NCBI GenBank assembly: GCA_052246295.1
Contig: JBQQCO010000003.1
Reading direction: 5' to 3' (one strand)
Length of the DNA: 64,000 bases
Source of the DNA: Piscibacillus sp052246295
GTDB taxonomy: Bacteria; Bacillota; Bacilli; Bacillales; Alkalibacillaceae
Shown here: piece by piece, positions 7,561 to 16,754 of the stretch
Layout of the letters: each line of letters opens with the position of its first letter
How positions within the stretch are numbered: the first letter of the stretch is position 1
The notes under the pieces: model-generated
Database searches by the model: none
What the model saw: only the letters and a program-made list of their open reading frames with translations
What the model was told of the DNA's origin: nothing
Made by a program: the position numbers and the translations under genes

Positions 7561-8883
7561 ATGATCCAAATGAGTTACAGAGTCATTGAAGGTGACACGC
7601 TGACTCCAATATCAATTTTTTTAAAACTGAATGGCCAAAAGAAATTTTTACTCGAAAGTTCATTAAAACACGAAAAGACAGGACGTTATTCCATCGTTGG
7701 CTCAGATCCTTTTTACGAGATTAACGACGAACAATTATCAATAGATGACATTGAATCTTACTTAATGACGGAGCTAGAACTACCGATCGACATTCCCTTT
7801 CCAGCGGGTGGGGTTGGCTATGTTGCCTACGATGCGGTTAGACAATTCGAATCAATTGGAGGACCGCTTCAAGATCCGTTAAATATGCCGGATATTCACC
7901 TGATGTTTTATGAGAAGGTGGTTGTTTACGACCATTTATTTCAAAAGATATATCTAGTGGCGATGGATCGTTGGATTACTGGTGAAGATTTGGACTTAAC
8001 CAAAACGTTGGATGAGTTGGAACAACAAGTTACACAAGGCGATGAACAGGACCTGGAAAAATTCCACCTCTCCCCTTTTCAATCAAATATAGATCAGGCT
8101 CAATACGAAAAGACGGTTTCACAAATCAAAGAGCGTATTTTAGAAGGTGATATCTTTCAAGCTGTGTTGTCTCAACGTTTATCAGCCAATTACAGAGGAG
8201 ATCCGTTTAGTTTTTACCGAAAACTAAGAAAAACGAATCCGTCACCTTATATGTTTTACGTCGATTTTGAAGATTACGTTGTTCTTGGAGCTTCGCCAGA
8301 AAGTTTAATAAAAGTGCAAGGGCGCTCAGTTACAACCAATCCTATTGCGGGTACCCGAAAACGCGGTGCAACGGCTAATGAGGATCACGAGTTAGAAAAA
8401 GAACTCTTAAACGACGAAAAAGAAATTGCCGAACACAACATGCTCGTAGATTTAGGTAGAAATGATTTAGGACGAATTTGCCAGCCTGGCACGATTGAGC
8501 TCACCAAGTATATGGTCATTGAACGGTACCGTTATGTAATGCACATCGTCTCAGAAGTATCTGGACAACTAGCAAGTGACCAAACATCGCTTCAAGCCTT
8601 GAAGGCGTGTCTTCCAGCGGGAACCGTGAGTGGAGCTCCAAAGATTAAAGCGATGCAAATCTTAAACCAATTAGAGAACGTCAAGCGGGGTGTTTACTCA
8701 GGTGCCGTCGGATATATATCGGTCAACGGTAATCTAGATTTCGCCTTAGCTATTCGTACGATGGTAATTAAAGATAAACAAGCGCATGTTCAAGCGGGTG
8801 CTGGAGTGGTTCATGATTCCATACCTAGCAATGAATTTGAAGAAACTCTTAATAAAGCACGAGCACTACTGGAGGTGAATTAG
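7561..8883 (+). CDS. trpE: Anthranilate synthase component I
   Basis: Converts chorismate to anthranilate with ammonia supplied by TrpG. The N-terminal domain carries the tryptophan feedback motif LLESS (about residues 31-35). The chorismate-binding C-terminal domain shows GDIFQAVLSQR, NPIAGTRKRG, DLGRNDLGR and LPAGTVSGAPKIKAM. At 440 residues it is shorter than B. subtilis TrpE (about 515), the difference lying in the N-terminal half. ATG with AGGAGG 9-10 nt upstream, just after the T-box 2 terminator. Its stop is adjacent to the trpG start. Confidence 0.95.
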   Translation: MIQMSYRVIEGDTLTPISIFLKLNGQKKFLLESSLKHEKTGRYSIVGSDPFYEINDEQLSIDDIESYLMTELELPIDIPFPAGGVGYVAYDAVRQFESIGGPLQDPLNMPDIHLMFYEKVVVYDHLFQKIYLVAMDRWITGEDLDLTKTLDELEQQVTQGDEQDLEKFHLSPFQSNIDQAQYEKTVSQIKERILEGDIFQAVLSQRLSANYRGDPFSFYRKLRKTNPSPYMFYVDFEDYVVLGASPESLIKVQGRSVTTNPIAGTRKRGATANEDHELEKELLNDEKEIAEHNMLVDLGRNDLGRICQPGTIELTKYMVIERYRYVMHIVSEVSGQLASDQTSLQALKACLPAGTVSGAPKIKAMQILNQLENVKRGVYSGAVGYISVNGNLDFALAIRTMVIKDKQAHVQAGAGVVHDSIPSNEFEETLNKARALLEVN

Positions 8884-9495
8884 ATGATTTTGCTCATTGA
8901 TAACTATGATTCGTTTACCTATAACTTGTTTCAATACGTTAGTGAGTTAGGTGTCAACGTCGTTGTTAAGCGTAATGATGAGATTACCCTTGAAGAGGTT
9001 AGAAACCTATCACCTGATGCAATCATCATCTCACCTGGACCTGGAAGACCTGAGAATGCGGGGATTTGCGTATCAATGGTTCAAGCATTTTATAAAACCA
9101 TCCCTATTCTTGGTATTTGTTTAGGCCACCAAGCGATTGGAGTTGCATTTGGAGCTAACGTAAAAAGAGCTCTACACGTTAAACATGGTAAAACCTCACT
9201 TGTTCGCCATAATGGTGCTGGTCTTTTTCAATATTTACCACAGCCAATAAAGGTTATGAGATACCACTCTCTAGTGCTTGACACTGCGACCCTACCTCCA
9301 GTGATGAAAAAGGTCGCGACCGCCATGGATGACGGAGAGCTAATGGCTATGAAACACCGTGATTATCCAGTTTATGGCTTGCAGTTCCACCCAGAATCCA
9401 TCGGTACGTCTGAAGGCAAAAGAATGTTAAACCAATTTATATCAACGTTACGAAAGGAGCAAGACAATGAAAGAATTGTTAATGAAGCTAACTAA
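8884..9495 (+). CDS. trpG: Anthranilate synthase component II (glutamine amidotransferase)
   Basis: Class I glutamine amidotransferase that feeds ammonia to TrpE. The catalytic cysteine is in LGICLGHQAIG and the His-Glu pair in FHPESIG; the oxyanion motif SPGPGRPENAG is present. B. subtilis places its dual-use pabA/trpG in the folate operon, but here a trpG sits inside the trp operon, so it is probably dedicated to tryptophan. GGAGG overlaps the trpE end and the ATG follows the trpE stop directly. Confidence 0.93.
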   Translation: MILLIDNYDSFTYNLFQYVSELGVNVVVKRNDEITLEEVRNLSPDAIIISPGPGRPENAGICVSMVQAFYKTIPILGICLGHQAIGVAFGANVKRALHVKHGKTSLVRHNGAGLFQYLPQPIKVMRYHSLVLDTATLPPVMKKVATAMDDGELMAMKHRDYPVYGLQFHPESIGTSEGKRMLNQFISTLRKEQDNERIVNEAN

Positions 9496-10495
9496 CGGAA
9501 AACAATTAATGAAAGATGAAATGAGGCAAGTCGCTCAAGCACTATTTAATTACGATACATCCGATAGTGAAATTGCATCTGTTTTAACTGCTTTACGTGT
9601 TAGAGGTGAATCAGCAGATGAAATAGCCGCCATTGTTGAAGTTTTACGAGAAAACGCGATGACGGTCCACCCTAAGGCCACAAACGTCATGGACAATTGT
9701 GGTACAGGTGGCGATGGTTCTAGTAGCTTTAATATCAGTACGACATCCGCATTTGTATTAGCTGGAGCTGGAGCTAGAATTGCGAAGCACGGTAATCGTA
9801 GTGTTTCAAGTAAAACAGGTAGTGCGGATGTTTTAGAACAACTTGGAATCGCTCTTGATTTTACAAGTGAGGAAGTTGAAGACCTGCTTGAGTCAAATGG
9901 CATTGCGTTTTTATTCGCACCATACGTTCACCCAAGACTCAAACGGATTATGAAGGTGCGTCAAGACCTTGGGGTTCCAACAATCTTTAATTTTATTGGA
10001 CCTTTAACAAATCCGGTTGAATTAGACACACAATTTCTAGGCGTATACCGTCGTGACATGTTAATGAAGATGGCTGCTGTTCTAAATCAATTAGGACGCT
10101 CGCGCAGTATCGTGATCAACGGAGCAGGTTATATGGATGAGGCTTCACTTGCTGGTGAAAACCATCTCGTATTACTTGATCAAGGAGAACTCATTCCGTT
10201 TACGCTAAAGCCAGAAGAAGTCGGGCTCAACACTTACCCTAATGAAGCCATTCGTGGTGGAGACGCTAAAGAGAACGCAGAAATTTTGTTAAAAGTCCTT
10301 ACAGGTGAACCTGGTGCTTATTTAGACACGGTTCTACTAAATGCAGGACTCGGATTATATTCATGTGGCATTGCATCGACCATCAAGGACGGAGTTGAGC
10401 GCGCTAGAGAAAGTATTGAGTCTGGCCGTGCACTCGATAAGCTTAATTACCTTGTTGAGTTCAGCCAATCTCGAAAGGAGGCGATGTCTTCATGA
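9467..10495 (+). CDS. trpD: Anthranilate phosphoribosyltransferase
   Basis: Transfers the phosphoribosyl group of PRPP to anthranilate. The glycine-rich PRPP-binding motif DNCGTGGDGSSSFNIST, the KHGNRSVSSKTGSADVLE anthranilate site and the FNFIGPLTNP signature are intact. 342 residues is normal. It starts 29 nt inside the trpG end with AAAGGAG upstream and overlaps trpC by 4 nt (ATGA), both signs of translational coupling. Confidence 0.95.
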   Translation: MKELLMKLTNGKQLMKDEMRQVAQALFNYDTSDSEIASVLTALRVRGESADEIAAIVEVLRENAMTVHPKATNVMDNCGTGGDGSSSFNISTTSAFVLAGAGARIAKHGNRSVSSKTGSADVLEQLGIALDFTSEEVEDLLESNGIAFLFAPYVHPRLKRIMKVRQDLGVPTIFNFIGPLTNPVELDTQFLGVYRRDMLMKMAAVLNQLGRSRSIVINGAGYMDEASLAGENHLVLLDQGELIPFTLKPEEVGLNTYPNEAIRGGDAKENAEILLKVLTGEPGAYLDTVLLNAGLGLYSCGIASTIKDGVERARESIESGRALDKLNYLVEFSQSRKEAMSS

Positions 10496-11274
10496 CTATT
10501 TTAGATAAAATTTTAGATAAAAAACGTGAAGAAGTTCGTCAACTTAAGCAAATTGGTTTGAATTACGATGTTGAGACAGTTAAACACGGGGCATCACTTT
10601 ACAAAAACTTTCTTAACATTAACACATTATCCGTAATCTCAGAAATCAAACGTGCCTCACCTTCTAAGGGCGACATCAATGTTGGAATGGAGCCGAATGA
10701 GCAGGCGAAACTTTATGAACTCGGTGGTGCATCAGCAATATCAGTATTAACGGATGCCCCGTTTTTCAAAGGATCGGTAGAGGATTTATCAAGTGTCAGG
10801 GAGACGGTTAACCTTCCAATCTTAAACAAAGATTTCATAATTGATGAGATTCAGATTGACCGCGCACGTCAAGCTGGCGCAAAAGTGATTTTACTAATCG
10901 CAGCGGCACTTGACCTTGATCGGTTAAAAGAACTTTACCATTATGCGTGTAGATTAGGCCTTGAGGTGTTGTTCGAAGTCCATAACGAAGTTGAACTAGA
11001 CATGGCATTTGAAGTTGGGGCTAACATCATTGGCATTAATAACCGTGATTTAAAGACGTTCGAAGTTGATCTAGCTGTGACTGAGAAGTTGGCTAGAAAG
11101 GTAACGGATCCAAACACAGTTATCATTAGTGAAAGTGGCATAATGACACGAGATGACGCTAAGCGCGTGGCTCAAGCTGGTGCTCATGGAATCTTAGTCG
11201 GTGAATCTCTAATGCAAAGCGAGAACGTATTGGAGTCACTGAAGGATCTGCAAGTTGAACTTGCTCGGACGTAG
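10492..11274 (+). CDS. trpC: Indole-3-glycerol phosphate synthase
   Basis: A TIM-barrel enzyme that closes the indole ring from CdRP. It shows the SEIKRASPSKGDI, LNKDFIIDEIQI, GINNRDLKTF and ISESGIM signatures with their catalytic lysines and glutamates. 260 residues, full length. It is coupled to trpD. Unlike the other overlapping junctions of this operon, it is separated from trpF by about 120 nt occupied by a tandem repeat tract. Confidence 0.95.
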   Translation: MTILDKILDKKREEVRQLKQIGLNYDVETVKHGASLYKNFLNINTLSVISEIKRASPSKGDINVGMEPNEQAKLYELGGASAISVLTDAPFFKGSVEDLSSVRETVNLPILNKDFIIDEIQIDRARQAGAKVILLIAAALDLDRLKELYHYACRLGLEVLFEVHNEVELDMAFEVGANIIGINNRDLKTFEVDLAVTEKLARKVTDPNTVIISESGIMTRDDAKRVAQAGAHGILVGESLMQSENVLESLKDLQVELART

Positions 11275-11278
11275 CTTT

Positions 11279-11369
11279 TTTACTAGACAATTTGGCTGTT
11301 TACTAGAAAACTTTGTGTTTTACTAGACAAATCTACTGCTTTACTAGACAAAACTGAAGATTTACTAGA
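11279..11369. repeat. Tandem repeat tract 2 inside the trp operon, five units
   Basis: Five copies of TTTACTAGAMAA, cores starting at 11279, 11299, 11319, 11340 and 11361 (spacings 20, 20, 21, 21), with variable spacers. It lies between trpC and trpF, directly before the trpF ribosome binding site. The spacing is not a multiple of three throughout, so it is not a relic of coding sequence. Confidence 0.85.
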
Positions 11370-11396
11370 AAAAACTTGGAAAAGGAGGTCACACGA

Positions 11397-12032
11397 ATGA
11401 CTCAGGTCAAAATCTGCGGCATAAAAACTCTGGAGCATGCCTTAGCTGCAGCAAAATCAGGAGCTGACACGATAGGATTCGTTTTTGCAGAGAGTAAGCG
11501 GCAAGTCTCAGTAGAAGAAGCTGCGCGGATCGCAGAGCAACTGCCGAAGCACATTAAAAAAATCGGTGTTTTCGTAAATGCTAGCGAGGTTGAACTAGAG
11601 AATACGTTCCATCAAGTTGGCCTCGATTACGTTCAATTACACGGGAGTGAGTCGCCTCAATTTTGCGAACGCCTCTCCCTCCCTTATATTAAAGCATTAC
11701 GAGTCAAGACGGAGCAGGATTTAGAAGTTTTAGAGTCTTACCGTCAAGCCAGCTACTTTTTACTAGATAGCGCAACGGGGCCTTATCAGGGTGGAAATGG
11801 CACGACGTTTGACTGGCGACATTTAAAGCGTGCCAGCATCGACCGCAAAAAGCTTATTCTAGCAGGCGGCTTAAACGAAACGAACATCGAGGACGCAATA
11901 ATCCAAACAAATCCTGCTATGGTCGATGTATCTAGTGGTGTTGAAACCAACGGAACGAAAGACTCTGAAAAAATTCAACGCTTTATACAAAAAGTAAAGG
12001 AGCGATCAACATGTCATACGCACAACCAATAA
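11397..12032 (+). CDS. trpF: Phosphoribosylanthranilate isomerase
   Basis: Isomerises PRA to CdRP. A TIM-barrel of 211 residues with the KICGIK N-terminal motif carrying the catalytic cysteine, GFVFAESKRQ, the LDSATG region with its catalytic aspartate, and LAGGLNETNI / VDVSSGVETNG phosphate-binding loops. The ATG with AAGGAGG 8-9 nt upstream is preferred over a TTG seven codons earlier that precedes the ribosome binding site. It overlaps trpB by 22 nt. Confidence 0.94.
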   Translation: MTQVKICGIKTLEHALAAAKSGADTIGFVFAESKRQVSVEEAARIAEQLPKHIKKIGVFVNASEVELENTFHQVGLDYVQLHGSESPQFCERLSLPYIKALRVKTEQDLEVLESYRQASYFLLDSATGPYQGGNGTTFDWRHLKRASIDRKKLILAGGLNETNIEDAIIQTNPAMVDVSSGVETNGTKDSEKIQRFIQKVKERSTCHTHNQ

Positions 12033-13198
12033 ATGGACATTATGGGCCGTACGGTGGTACTTACATCCCAGAGACGTTAATGGGGGCTGTTACAGAATTA
12101 AATGAAGCTTATGAGGAAGCAATCCGTGACCCTGAGTTTCACGAACAACTAAACGACTTACTGAAGGATTACGTAGGGCGCGACAACCCACTTTATTTCG
12201 CGAAAAATCTAACCGAAAAACTCGGCGGTGCGAAAATTTATCTAAAACGTGAAGACTTAAATCACACAGGGGCACACAAAATCAATAATACCATCGGGCA
12301 AGCACTTCTCGCCGAACGAATGGGTAAGAAAAAAGTCGTCGCTGAAACGGGTGCAGGTCAACATGGTGTTGCAACTGCCACTGTTTGTGCTCTCCTCAAC
12401 TTGGACTGTGTCATCTTCATGGGAGCTGAAGACATTCGTCGCCAGAAGCTGAATGTCTTTAGAATGGAACTGCTTGGCGCACGTGTTGAGAGTGTTGAAC
12501 AAGGCAGTGCGACACTGAAGGACGCAGTTAACGAAGCGTTAAGGTATTGGGTGACAAACGTGGAAGACACGCATTACATTATGGGTTCCGTCCTTGGCCC
12601 GCATCCTTTCCCGAAAATGGTGCGTGATTTTCAAAGCGTCATCGGCCAAGAGACCAAAGCTCAAATGTTAGAAAAAGAACAATCGTTACCTGATGCCATT
12701 GTGGCCTGTGTGGGAGGCGGAAGCAATGCGATGGGCATGTTTTACCCGTTTATTGAAGATGAAGACGTAAAACTATATGGGGTTGAAGCAGCCGGAAGTG
12801 GTGTTGATACGGACCGTCATGCCGCAACCTTAACCAAAGGCTCTGTTGGAATTTTACATGGGTCGATGATGTATCTTCTTCAAGATGAAGCTGGTCAGAT
12901 CCAAGAGGCTCACTCGATTTCTGCTGGCCTTGATTATCCTGGAGTTGGCCCAGAGCACAGCCACCTTAAAGACATTGAACGCGTTGAATATTCCTCCATT
13001 ACCGATAAGGAAGCTTTAGAAGCTTTTCAACTGCTTTCAAGAACAGAAGGTATTATCCCAGCTTTAGAAAGTTCTCACGCTGTTGCTCAGGCGATTAAAC
13101 TTGCTCAGGGCATGTCAGAGGATGAAACGCTTGTTATTTGTTTATCTGGACGCGGTGATAAAGATGTCGAATCAGTGAAACAGGCGTTAAATAAGTAA
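12011..13198 (+). CDS. trpB: Tryptophan synthase beta subunit
   Basis: PLP enzyme condensing indole with serine. The PLP lysine lies in HTGAHKINN, the indole-channel and catalytic glutamate region in AETGAGQHGVAT, and the phosphate loop in CVGGGSNAMGMF. 395 residues, typical of the canonical TrpB1 class. AAAGGAG precedes the ATG within the trpF end. Followed by trpA after 18 nt. Confidence 0.96.
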   Translation: MSYAQPINGHYGPYGGTYIPETLMGAVTELNEAYEEAIRDPEFHEQLNDLLKDYVGRDNPLYFAKNLTEKLGGAKIYLKREDLNHTGAHKINNTIGQALLAERMGKKKVVAETGAGQHGVATATVCALLNLDCVIFMGAEDIRRQKLNVFRMELLGARVESVEQGSATLKDAVNEALRYWVTNVEDTHYIMGSVLGPHPFPKMVRDFQSVIGQETKAQMLEKEQSLPDAIVACVGGGSNAMGMFYPFIEDEDVKLYGVEAAGSGVDTDRHAATLTKGSVGILHGSMMYLLQDEAGQIQEAHSISAGLDYPGVGPEHSHLKDIERVEYSSITDKEALEAFQLLSRTEGIIPALESSHAVAQAIKLAQGMSEDETLVICLSGRGDKDVESVKQALNK

Positions 13199-13216
13199 AA
13201 AACAGGAGGTTATCTT

Positions 13217-14014
13217 ATGTCTAACATAATCACTAACGGTCGTGATCACCTTGAATCAGCTTTAAACGACACATTAGACCAAGGAGATAAGGTTTTTGTT
13301 CCCTACGTCATGGCAGGTGACGGTGGTCTCGATCAATTAATTCCTAGGTTAAAATTTTTAAGTGAATCAGGTGCAACAGCGATTGAATTAGGTATTCCGT
13401 TTTCTGACCCAGTTGCTGATGGCCCAACGATTCAAGAAGCAGGCATACGTGCACTTGAAGAGGATGTCACACTAAAGTCTGTTATTGATTTGTTAAAACA
13501 AGAACGTCATCAAATTAATGTCCCTATTATTTTCATGACCTACATCAATCCAATTTTTAAATATGGAATTGATTATTTTGTTCAAGATGCAAAGGAAGCA
13601 GGCGTAGACGGGTTAATTATTCCCGATTTACCTTATGAACAACAGTCACTAATTTCAGACCAACTAGCTAAAGCCAATATTGCGCTCATTCAACTAGTGT
13701 CTCTGACCAGTTCCACAGAACGAATTCAGCAGTTAGCTCAAGCATCACAAGGGTTTACATACGCTATTACAGTAAACGGGATTACTGGTGCTAGGTCGCA
13801 ATTTGCAATAGAATTAAAAGAACATTTCGAGCAACTTAAAAATGCGAGCAACGTACCTGTGTTAGCCGGCTTTGGTATTTCAACACCCGAGCACGTTAAA
13901 CAGATGAGTAACATAGCTGATGGCGTCATCGTTGGTAGTAAAATTATCAACCTTTTACAGCAGAAAGATTTAAATTCAATCAAACGTTTGATTGAATCAA
14001 CTAAATTAAAATAA
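13217..14014 (+). CDS. trpA: Tryptophan synthase alpha subunit
   Basis: Cleaves indole-3-glycerol phosphate to indole for channelling to TrpB. Catalytic Glu and Asp lie in AIELGIPFSDPVADGPTIQ. YAITVNGITG and GFGISTPEH form the phosphate-binding and barrel end. 265 residues. Last gene of the trp operon. Its 3' end contains a 22-nt perfect palindrome centred on AACGTT, encoding IKRLIE, whose 18-bp core recurs elsewhere in the window. Confidence 0.95.
   Translation: MSNIITNGRDHLESALNDTLDQGDKVFVPYVMAGDGGLDQLIPRLKFLSESGATAIELGIPFSDPVADGPTIQEAGIRALEEDVTLKSVIDLLKQERHQINVPIIFMTYINPIFKYGIDYFVQDAKEAGVDGLIIPDLPYEQQSLISDQLAKANIALIQLVSLTSSTERIQQLAQASQGFTYAITVNGITGARSQFAIELKEHFEQLKNASNVPVLAGFGISTPEHVKQMSNIADGVIVGSKIINLLQQKDLNSIKRLIESTKLK
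13977..13994. repeat. 18-bp palindrome CAATCAAACGTTTGATTG, copy 1 (in trpA)
   Basis: A perfect inverted repeat, here extending to 22 nt. The same 18-mer, with at most one mismatch, is found near 38.45, 48.55 and 60.65 kb, always inside coding sequence. Confidence 0.8.
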
Positions 14015-14098
14015 GTCTAAAGCCTACGTAACTAGTCTCGATATTTTTTCCAAAATGTGTTACCTTTAAGTTGAATATAACTTTAGGTGGCGAGATTA

Positions 14099-14773
14099 AT
14101 GAAAAAATGGTTCATAGTAGGACTCATTGGAAGTTTCGTTTTATGGGGAGGCTATCAGTTCTTTTTTTCTTCTGAAGAGGACGTCACCGCTGTACAAGAT
14201 GAACAAGAAGTTCCTCGTGTCACACAAAATATTGATGCGTTAATTCAACAAGCACTGTTAAACTATGAGGAAATTAAATCTCAACATGATCATCTTACAA
14301 TCAATCAAGAAAAAGTTGAGATTGAAGACCCTAATGTTAAGAATTGGATCATTCACACGCATATTCAGTCTGCTGTGATTAAAAATGAGGAGCTTGAAGG
14401 CATTCAACTAGTGAGTCAAGCAATGGAATATAAGCATAACAATGAAGCTATTATAGAATGGGCAAAGATTGAACACGACATTGAAGTTACTGAAGACGAA
14501 ATAGATGAATACATTGAAACTCAATTACACTATATTGAAAAAGGCGAACAATCACACCCATTTTTCGTAAAAATTAGCAAAGCACTAGATTTAACAGAAG
14601 ACGAATACTTATATGAATGGGAGTATGAGCGTTTAAAACAAAACCTCGTTCAAGAAAAATTATTTGCCTATTATAAAGAACAGAACCCACAATTAGAGAA
14701 TGAGTCGTTAGAAGAATACGAACGACGAATTATATTACTAATGGAAGAAGACTTAATGGAATATGGTCAATAA
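14099..14773 (+). CDS. Membrane-anchored helical protein, SurA-N-like, unknown function
   Basis: 224 residues. A single N-terminal membrane segment (WFIVGLIGSFVLWGGYQFFF) is followed by an acidic linker and a long, very acidic helical region. Pieces such as VTEDEIDEYIETQ and LDLTEDEYLYEWEYERLKQNLVQEKLF resemble the N-terminal chaperone helices of SurA/PrsA-type proteins, but no parvulin domain is present. Presumably an outward-facing anchored protein. The ATG was chosen because an upstream GTG lies inside AGGTGG. It follows the trp operon after about 80 nt. The function is not recognisable. Confidence 0.65.
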   Translation: MKKWFIVGLIGSFVLWGGYQFFFSSEEDVTAVQDEQEVPRVTQNIDALIQQALLNYEEIKSQHDHLTINQEKVEIEDPNVKNWIIHTHIQSAVIKNEELEGIQLVSQAMEYKHNNEAIIEWAKIEHDIEVTEDEIDEYIETQLHYIEKGEQSHPFFVKISKALDLTEDEYLYEWEYERLKQNLVQEKLFAYYKEQNPQLENESLEEYERRIILLMEEDLMEYGQ

Positions 14774-14832
14774 GAAAAGCGCAAGCGCCTGTTTAACCAC
14801 GCAGTGATTGGACGCATTGCGCTAGACAAAAA
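14774..14832. repeat. Partial GAAAAGCGCAAGCGCC-type interspersed repeat
   Basis: The start agaaaagcgcaagcgcctg and the end gcgctagacaaaaa match, from general knowledge, a widespread Bacillaceae intergenic element that begins this way and ends with a GCGCTRGAC-like block. The middle is degenerate here. Non-coding. Confidence 0.5.
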
Positions 14833-14875
14833 TTACCATAATAAAAAACTAAATTTTTTTGTATAAATTATACTT

Positions 14876-14904
14876 TAAAAAATCCGCCGTGGCGGATTTT
14901 TATC
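14876..14904 (+). terminator. Rho-independent terminator before the TauE gene
   Basis: The hairpin aaaatccgcc / ggcggatttt with a GT loop and a T run on the plus strand ends the upstream transcript. Its position also argues that the TauE gene starts downstream of it. Confidence 0.8.
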
Positions 14905-14924
14905 ATGTTAGAGGGGATGAAGAC

Positions 14925-15662
14925 TTGGAATTTGTATTAATATTTTTTGTTGGTGTCATCGCAACTACTCTCGGCACACTTGCTGGAGGTGGTGGTTTAA
15001 TCAGCTTACCAGCTATGCTAGCACTTGGCGTACCCGTTCATTCCGCGATCGGTGCTAACAAAGTTTCTAATACGGTCAGTTCATTACAAGGATTTTTACT
15101 CGTTTATAGACAAAAAGGCGTTACCATCAAAGAAGGAATAAAAATCATTCCCGTTAGTCTTGCGGGTGGTGTAACTGGGGGACTTGTAGCCGCTTCCCTA
15201 TCCCCTGACAGAATGTATCAATTGGCTCTAGTACTACTCGTATTAGCATTTATTTTTTCATTCATTGGTAAATCGAACTTCACGGGTAACCAATCCTTCC
15301 AATTAACGAAAAAAGGCACGCCATTATTATACGGGATCGGAATATATGATGGCATGTTTGGCCCAGGCCAAGGCACTTTGATGCTTTATTTATTCTCATA
15401 TCTAAACATTGCCTATTATCGAGCAGTTGGATTAATGCGAATCGCCACATTTTCCAGCTGCTTTGGGGCGGCCATCAGCTATATTTCAACAGGGCAGATC
15501 CTGTGGCCACTTACGTTCGCACTTATGATTGGTTCCTTAACTGGATCACAAATGGGCGTAAGAATTGCAGGAAAACTCAAGCCTCACCAAGTCAAGCCAT
15601 TACTGCGACTCGTTACAGCGGCTTTAATTATTCATATTATTATAGATAATGTCATCATGTAA
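14925..15662 (+). CDS. TauE/SafE family permease
   Basis: Sulfite exporter TauE/SafE (DUF81) family, 245 residues with about eight membrane helices. The first half carries the family sequence GTLAGGGGLISLPAMLALGVPVHSAIGANKVSN. The mirrored second half has YDGMFGPGQGTLMLYLFSYLN, a duplicated motif of the family. Members export small anions such as sulfite, sulfoacetate or organic sulfur compounds; the substrate here is unknown. The TTG start follows GAGGGG. An upstream in-frame ATG is rejected because a terminator lies between it and the conserved region. Confidence 0.85.
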   Translation: MEFVLIFFVGVIATTLGTLAGGGGLISLPAMLALGVPVHSAIGANKVSNTVSSLQGFLLVYRQKGVTIKEGIKIIPVSLAGGVTGGLVAASLSPDRMYQLALVLLVLAFIFSFIGKSNFTGNQSFQLTKKGTPLLYGIGIYDGMFGPGQGTLMLYLFSYLNIAYYRAVGLMRIATFSSCFGAAISYISTGQILWPLTFALMIGSLTGSQMGVRIAGKLKPHQVKPLLRLVTAALIIHIIIDNVIM

Positions 15663-15688
15663 AAAACCGAGGAATCCACCTCGGCTTT
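15661..15688. terminator. Bidirectional terminator
   Basis: The hairpin aaaaaccgagg / cctcggctttt with a 6-nt loop sits between the convergent TauE and GNAT genes and is flanked by A and T runs. Confidence 0.85.
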
Positions 15689-15696
15689 TAGATATT

Positions 15697-16278
15697 CTAA
15701 ATAGTTTTGGCATATACACATGTATCTCTTAGTTCTGTACCGTCAGGGTTACGGTCTTCATTTTTAAGAATGCCTTCCAATTCATAACCCAGACGCTCAG
15801 GAATGTTTCGTGATTTGGTGTTCTTTGAATCGCAAGTAATCTCAATTCTTCTAAAACCCAGCTCTTCAAGACCATAATGAGTAAGCTTCTCAACGGCTTC
15901 AGACATAAACCCTTTACCAGAATAGCGAGTATTGACCCAGTAACCAATTTGAGCCTTCGGAATCGTCCAATTAACATTTTCAAAACTAACCGACCCTACT
16001 AATACTTCTGAATCCTTCTCAAAAATTAAGTACTGGAACCTTTCTTTTCTAAAAAATTGAGCAATAGCTTCACGAAGATAAATTTCAGTATCCTCAACCT
16101 CTGGTGTGGTCTGAGCAAAATCTAACCATTCCCTCAACTCTAGAATTGAATAACGAACGGCAGAATTCACCTCCACGCCATCTCCTGGCTTTGGTGCACG
16201 CAAAAACAAACGCTCCGTTTCTAACACACTATCAACATCATATAAGATCGGATTTACATCACTAATGGTTTTATTCAA
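15697..16278 (-). CDS. GNAT acetyltransferase, RimJ/RimL type
   Basis: About 193 residues of the acetyltransferase_3 (RimJ/L) branch: N-terminal LETERLFLRAPKPGDG, the acceptor core IGYWVNTRYSGKGFMSEAVEKLTHYGLEELGFRRIEI, and SRNIPERLGYELEGILKN for the acetyl-CoA site. Such enzymes acetylate N-terminal amines of ribosomal proteins or small amines. The TTG start was chosen because AAAGGAG lies 8 nt upstream; a GTG three codons earlier is only 1 nt from that site. Convergent with the TauE gene. Confidence 0.85.
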   Translation of the reverse strand: MNKTISDVNPILYDVDSVLETERLFLRAPKPGDGVEVNSAVRYSILELREWLDFAQTTPEVEDTEIYLREAIAQFFRKERFQYLIFEKDSEVLVGSVSFENVNWTIPKAQIGYWVNTRYSGKGFMSEAVEKLTHYGLEELGFRRIEITCDSKNTKSRNIPERLGYELEGILKNEDRNPDGTELRDTCVYAKTI

Positions 16279-16371
16279 ACGAAACACTCCTTTCTCCTTA
16301 TATCTTTTCTAACTCTACCTACCTATTTCCTTTAAATTCCGTTATACTTTTAGAAAAAGGAGGTAAGTTGA

Positions 16372-16740
16372 ATGAGTCAAACCGATTTTCAAGAGATTTT
16401 TAATCAGCTTAAACCTTATTTAAAGAAATACGAACAAGAATTAGTCGTTACGACCGACCAAAATCAATTATACTATCTAGATTCCAATAAAATCTTTCCA
16501 AGAAATAACAAACCCTACTTTTTCGGCTCTGTATCCGTTAAGAAAAATTACGTTAGTTACTACTTAATGCCTGTCTACATGTTCCTCGACCTCTTAGAAT
16601 CAATCTCACCATCTTTAAAAGCTAGAATGCAAGGTAAATCATGTTTTAATTTTAAAAAGTTTGATTCCGAATTATTTAATGAACTTGAACGACTGACAGA
16701 TGAATCTTTTAACAGGTTTAAAATAGAAGAGCTAATATAA
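16372..16740 (+). CDS. Conserved hypothetical protein, DUF1801-like
   Basis: 122 residues without signal or membrane segment. The pattern YFFGSVSVKKNYVSYYLMPVYM, then LKARMQGKSCFNFKK and a final LTDESFNRFK matches small YdhG/DUF1801-like proteins common in Bacillaceae. The function is unknown. It has an AAAGGAGG ribosome binding site and is followed after 14 nt by a membrane protein gene, so the two probably share a transcript. Confidence 0.65.
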   Translation: MSQTDFQEIFNQLKPYLKKYEQELVVTTDQNQLYYLDSNKIFPRNNKPYFFGSVSVKKNYVSYYLMPVYMFLDLLESISPSLKARMQGKSCFNFKKFDSELFNELERLTDESFNRFKIEELI

Positions 16741-16754
16741 ATGGAGGACTTAAA

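Noticed and set aside
13975..13996. Palindrome in trpA as a terminator or cre site
   Set aside because: It lies within coding sequence without a T run, and it lacks the TG...CA ends of the cre consensus.
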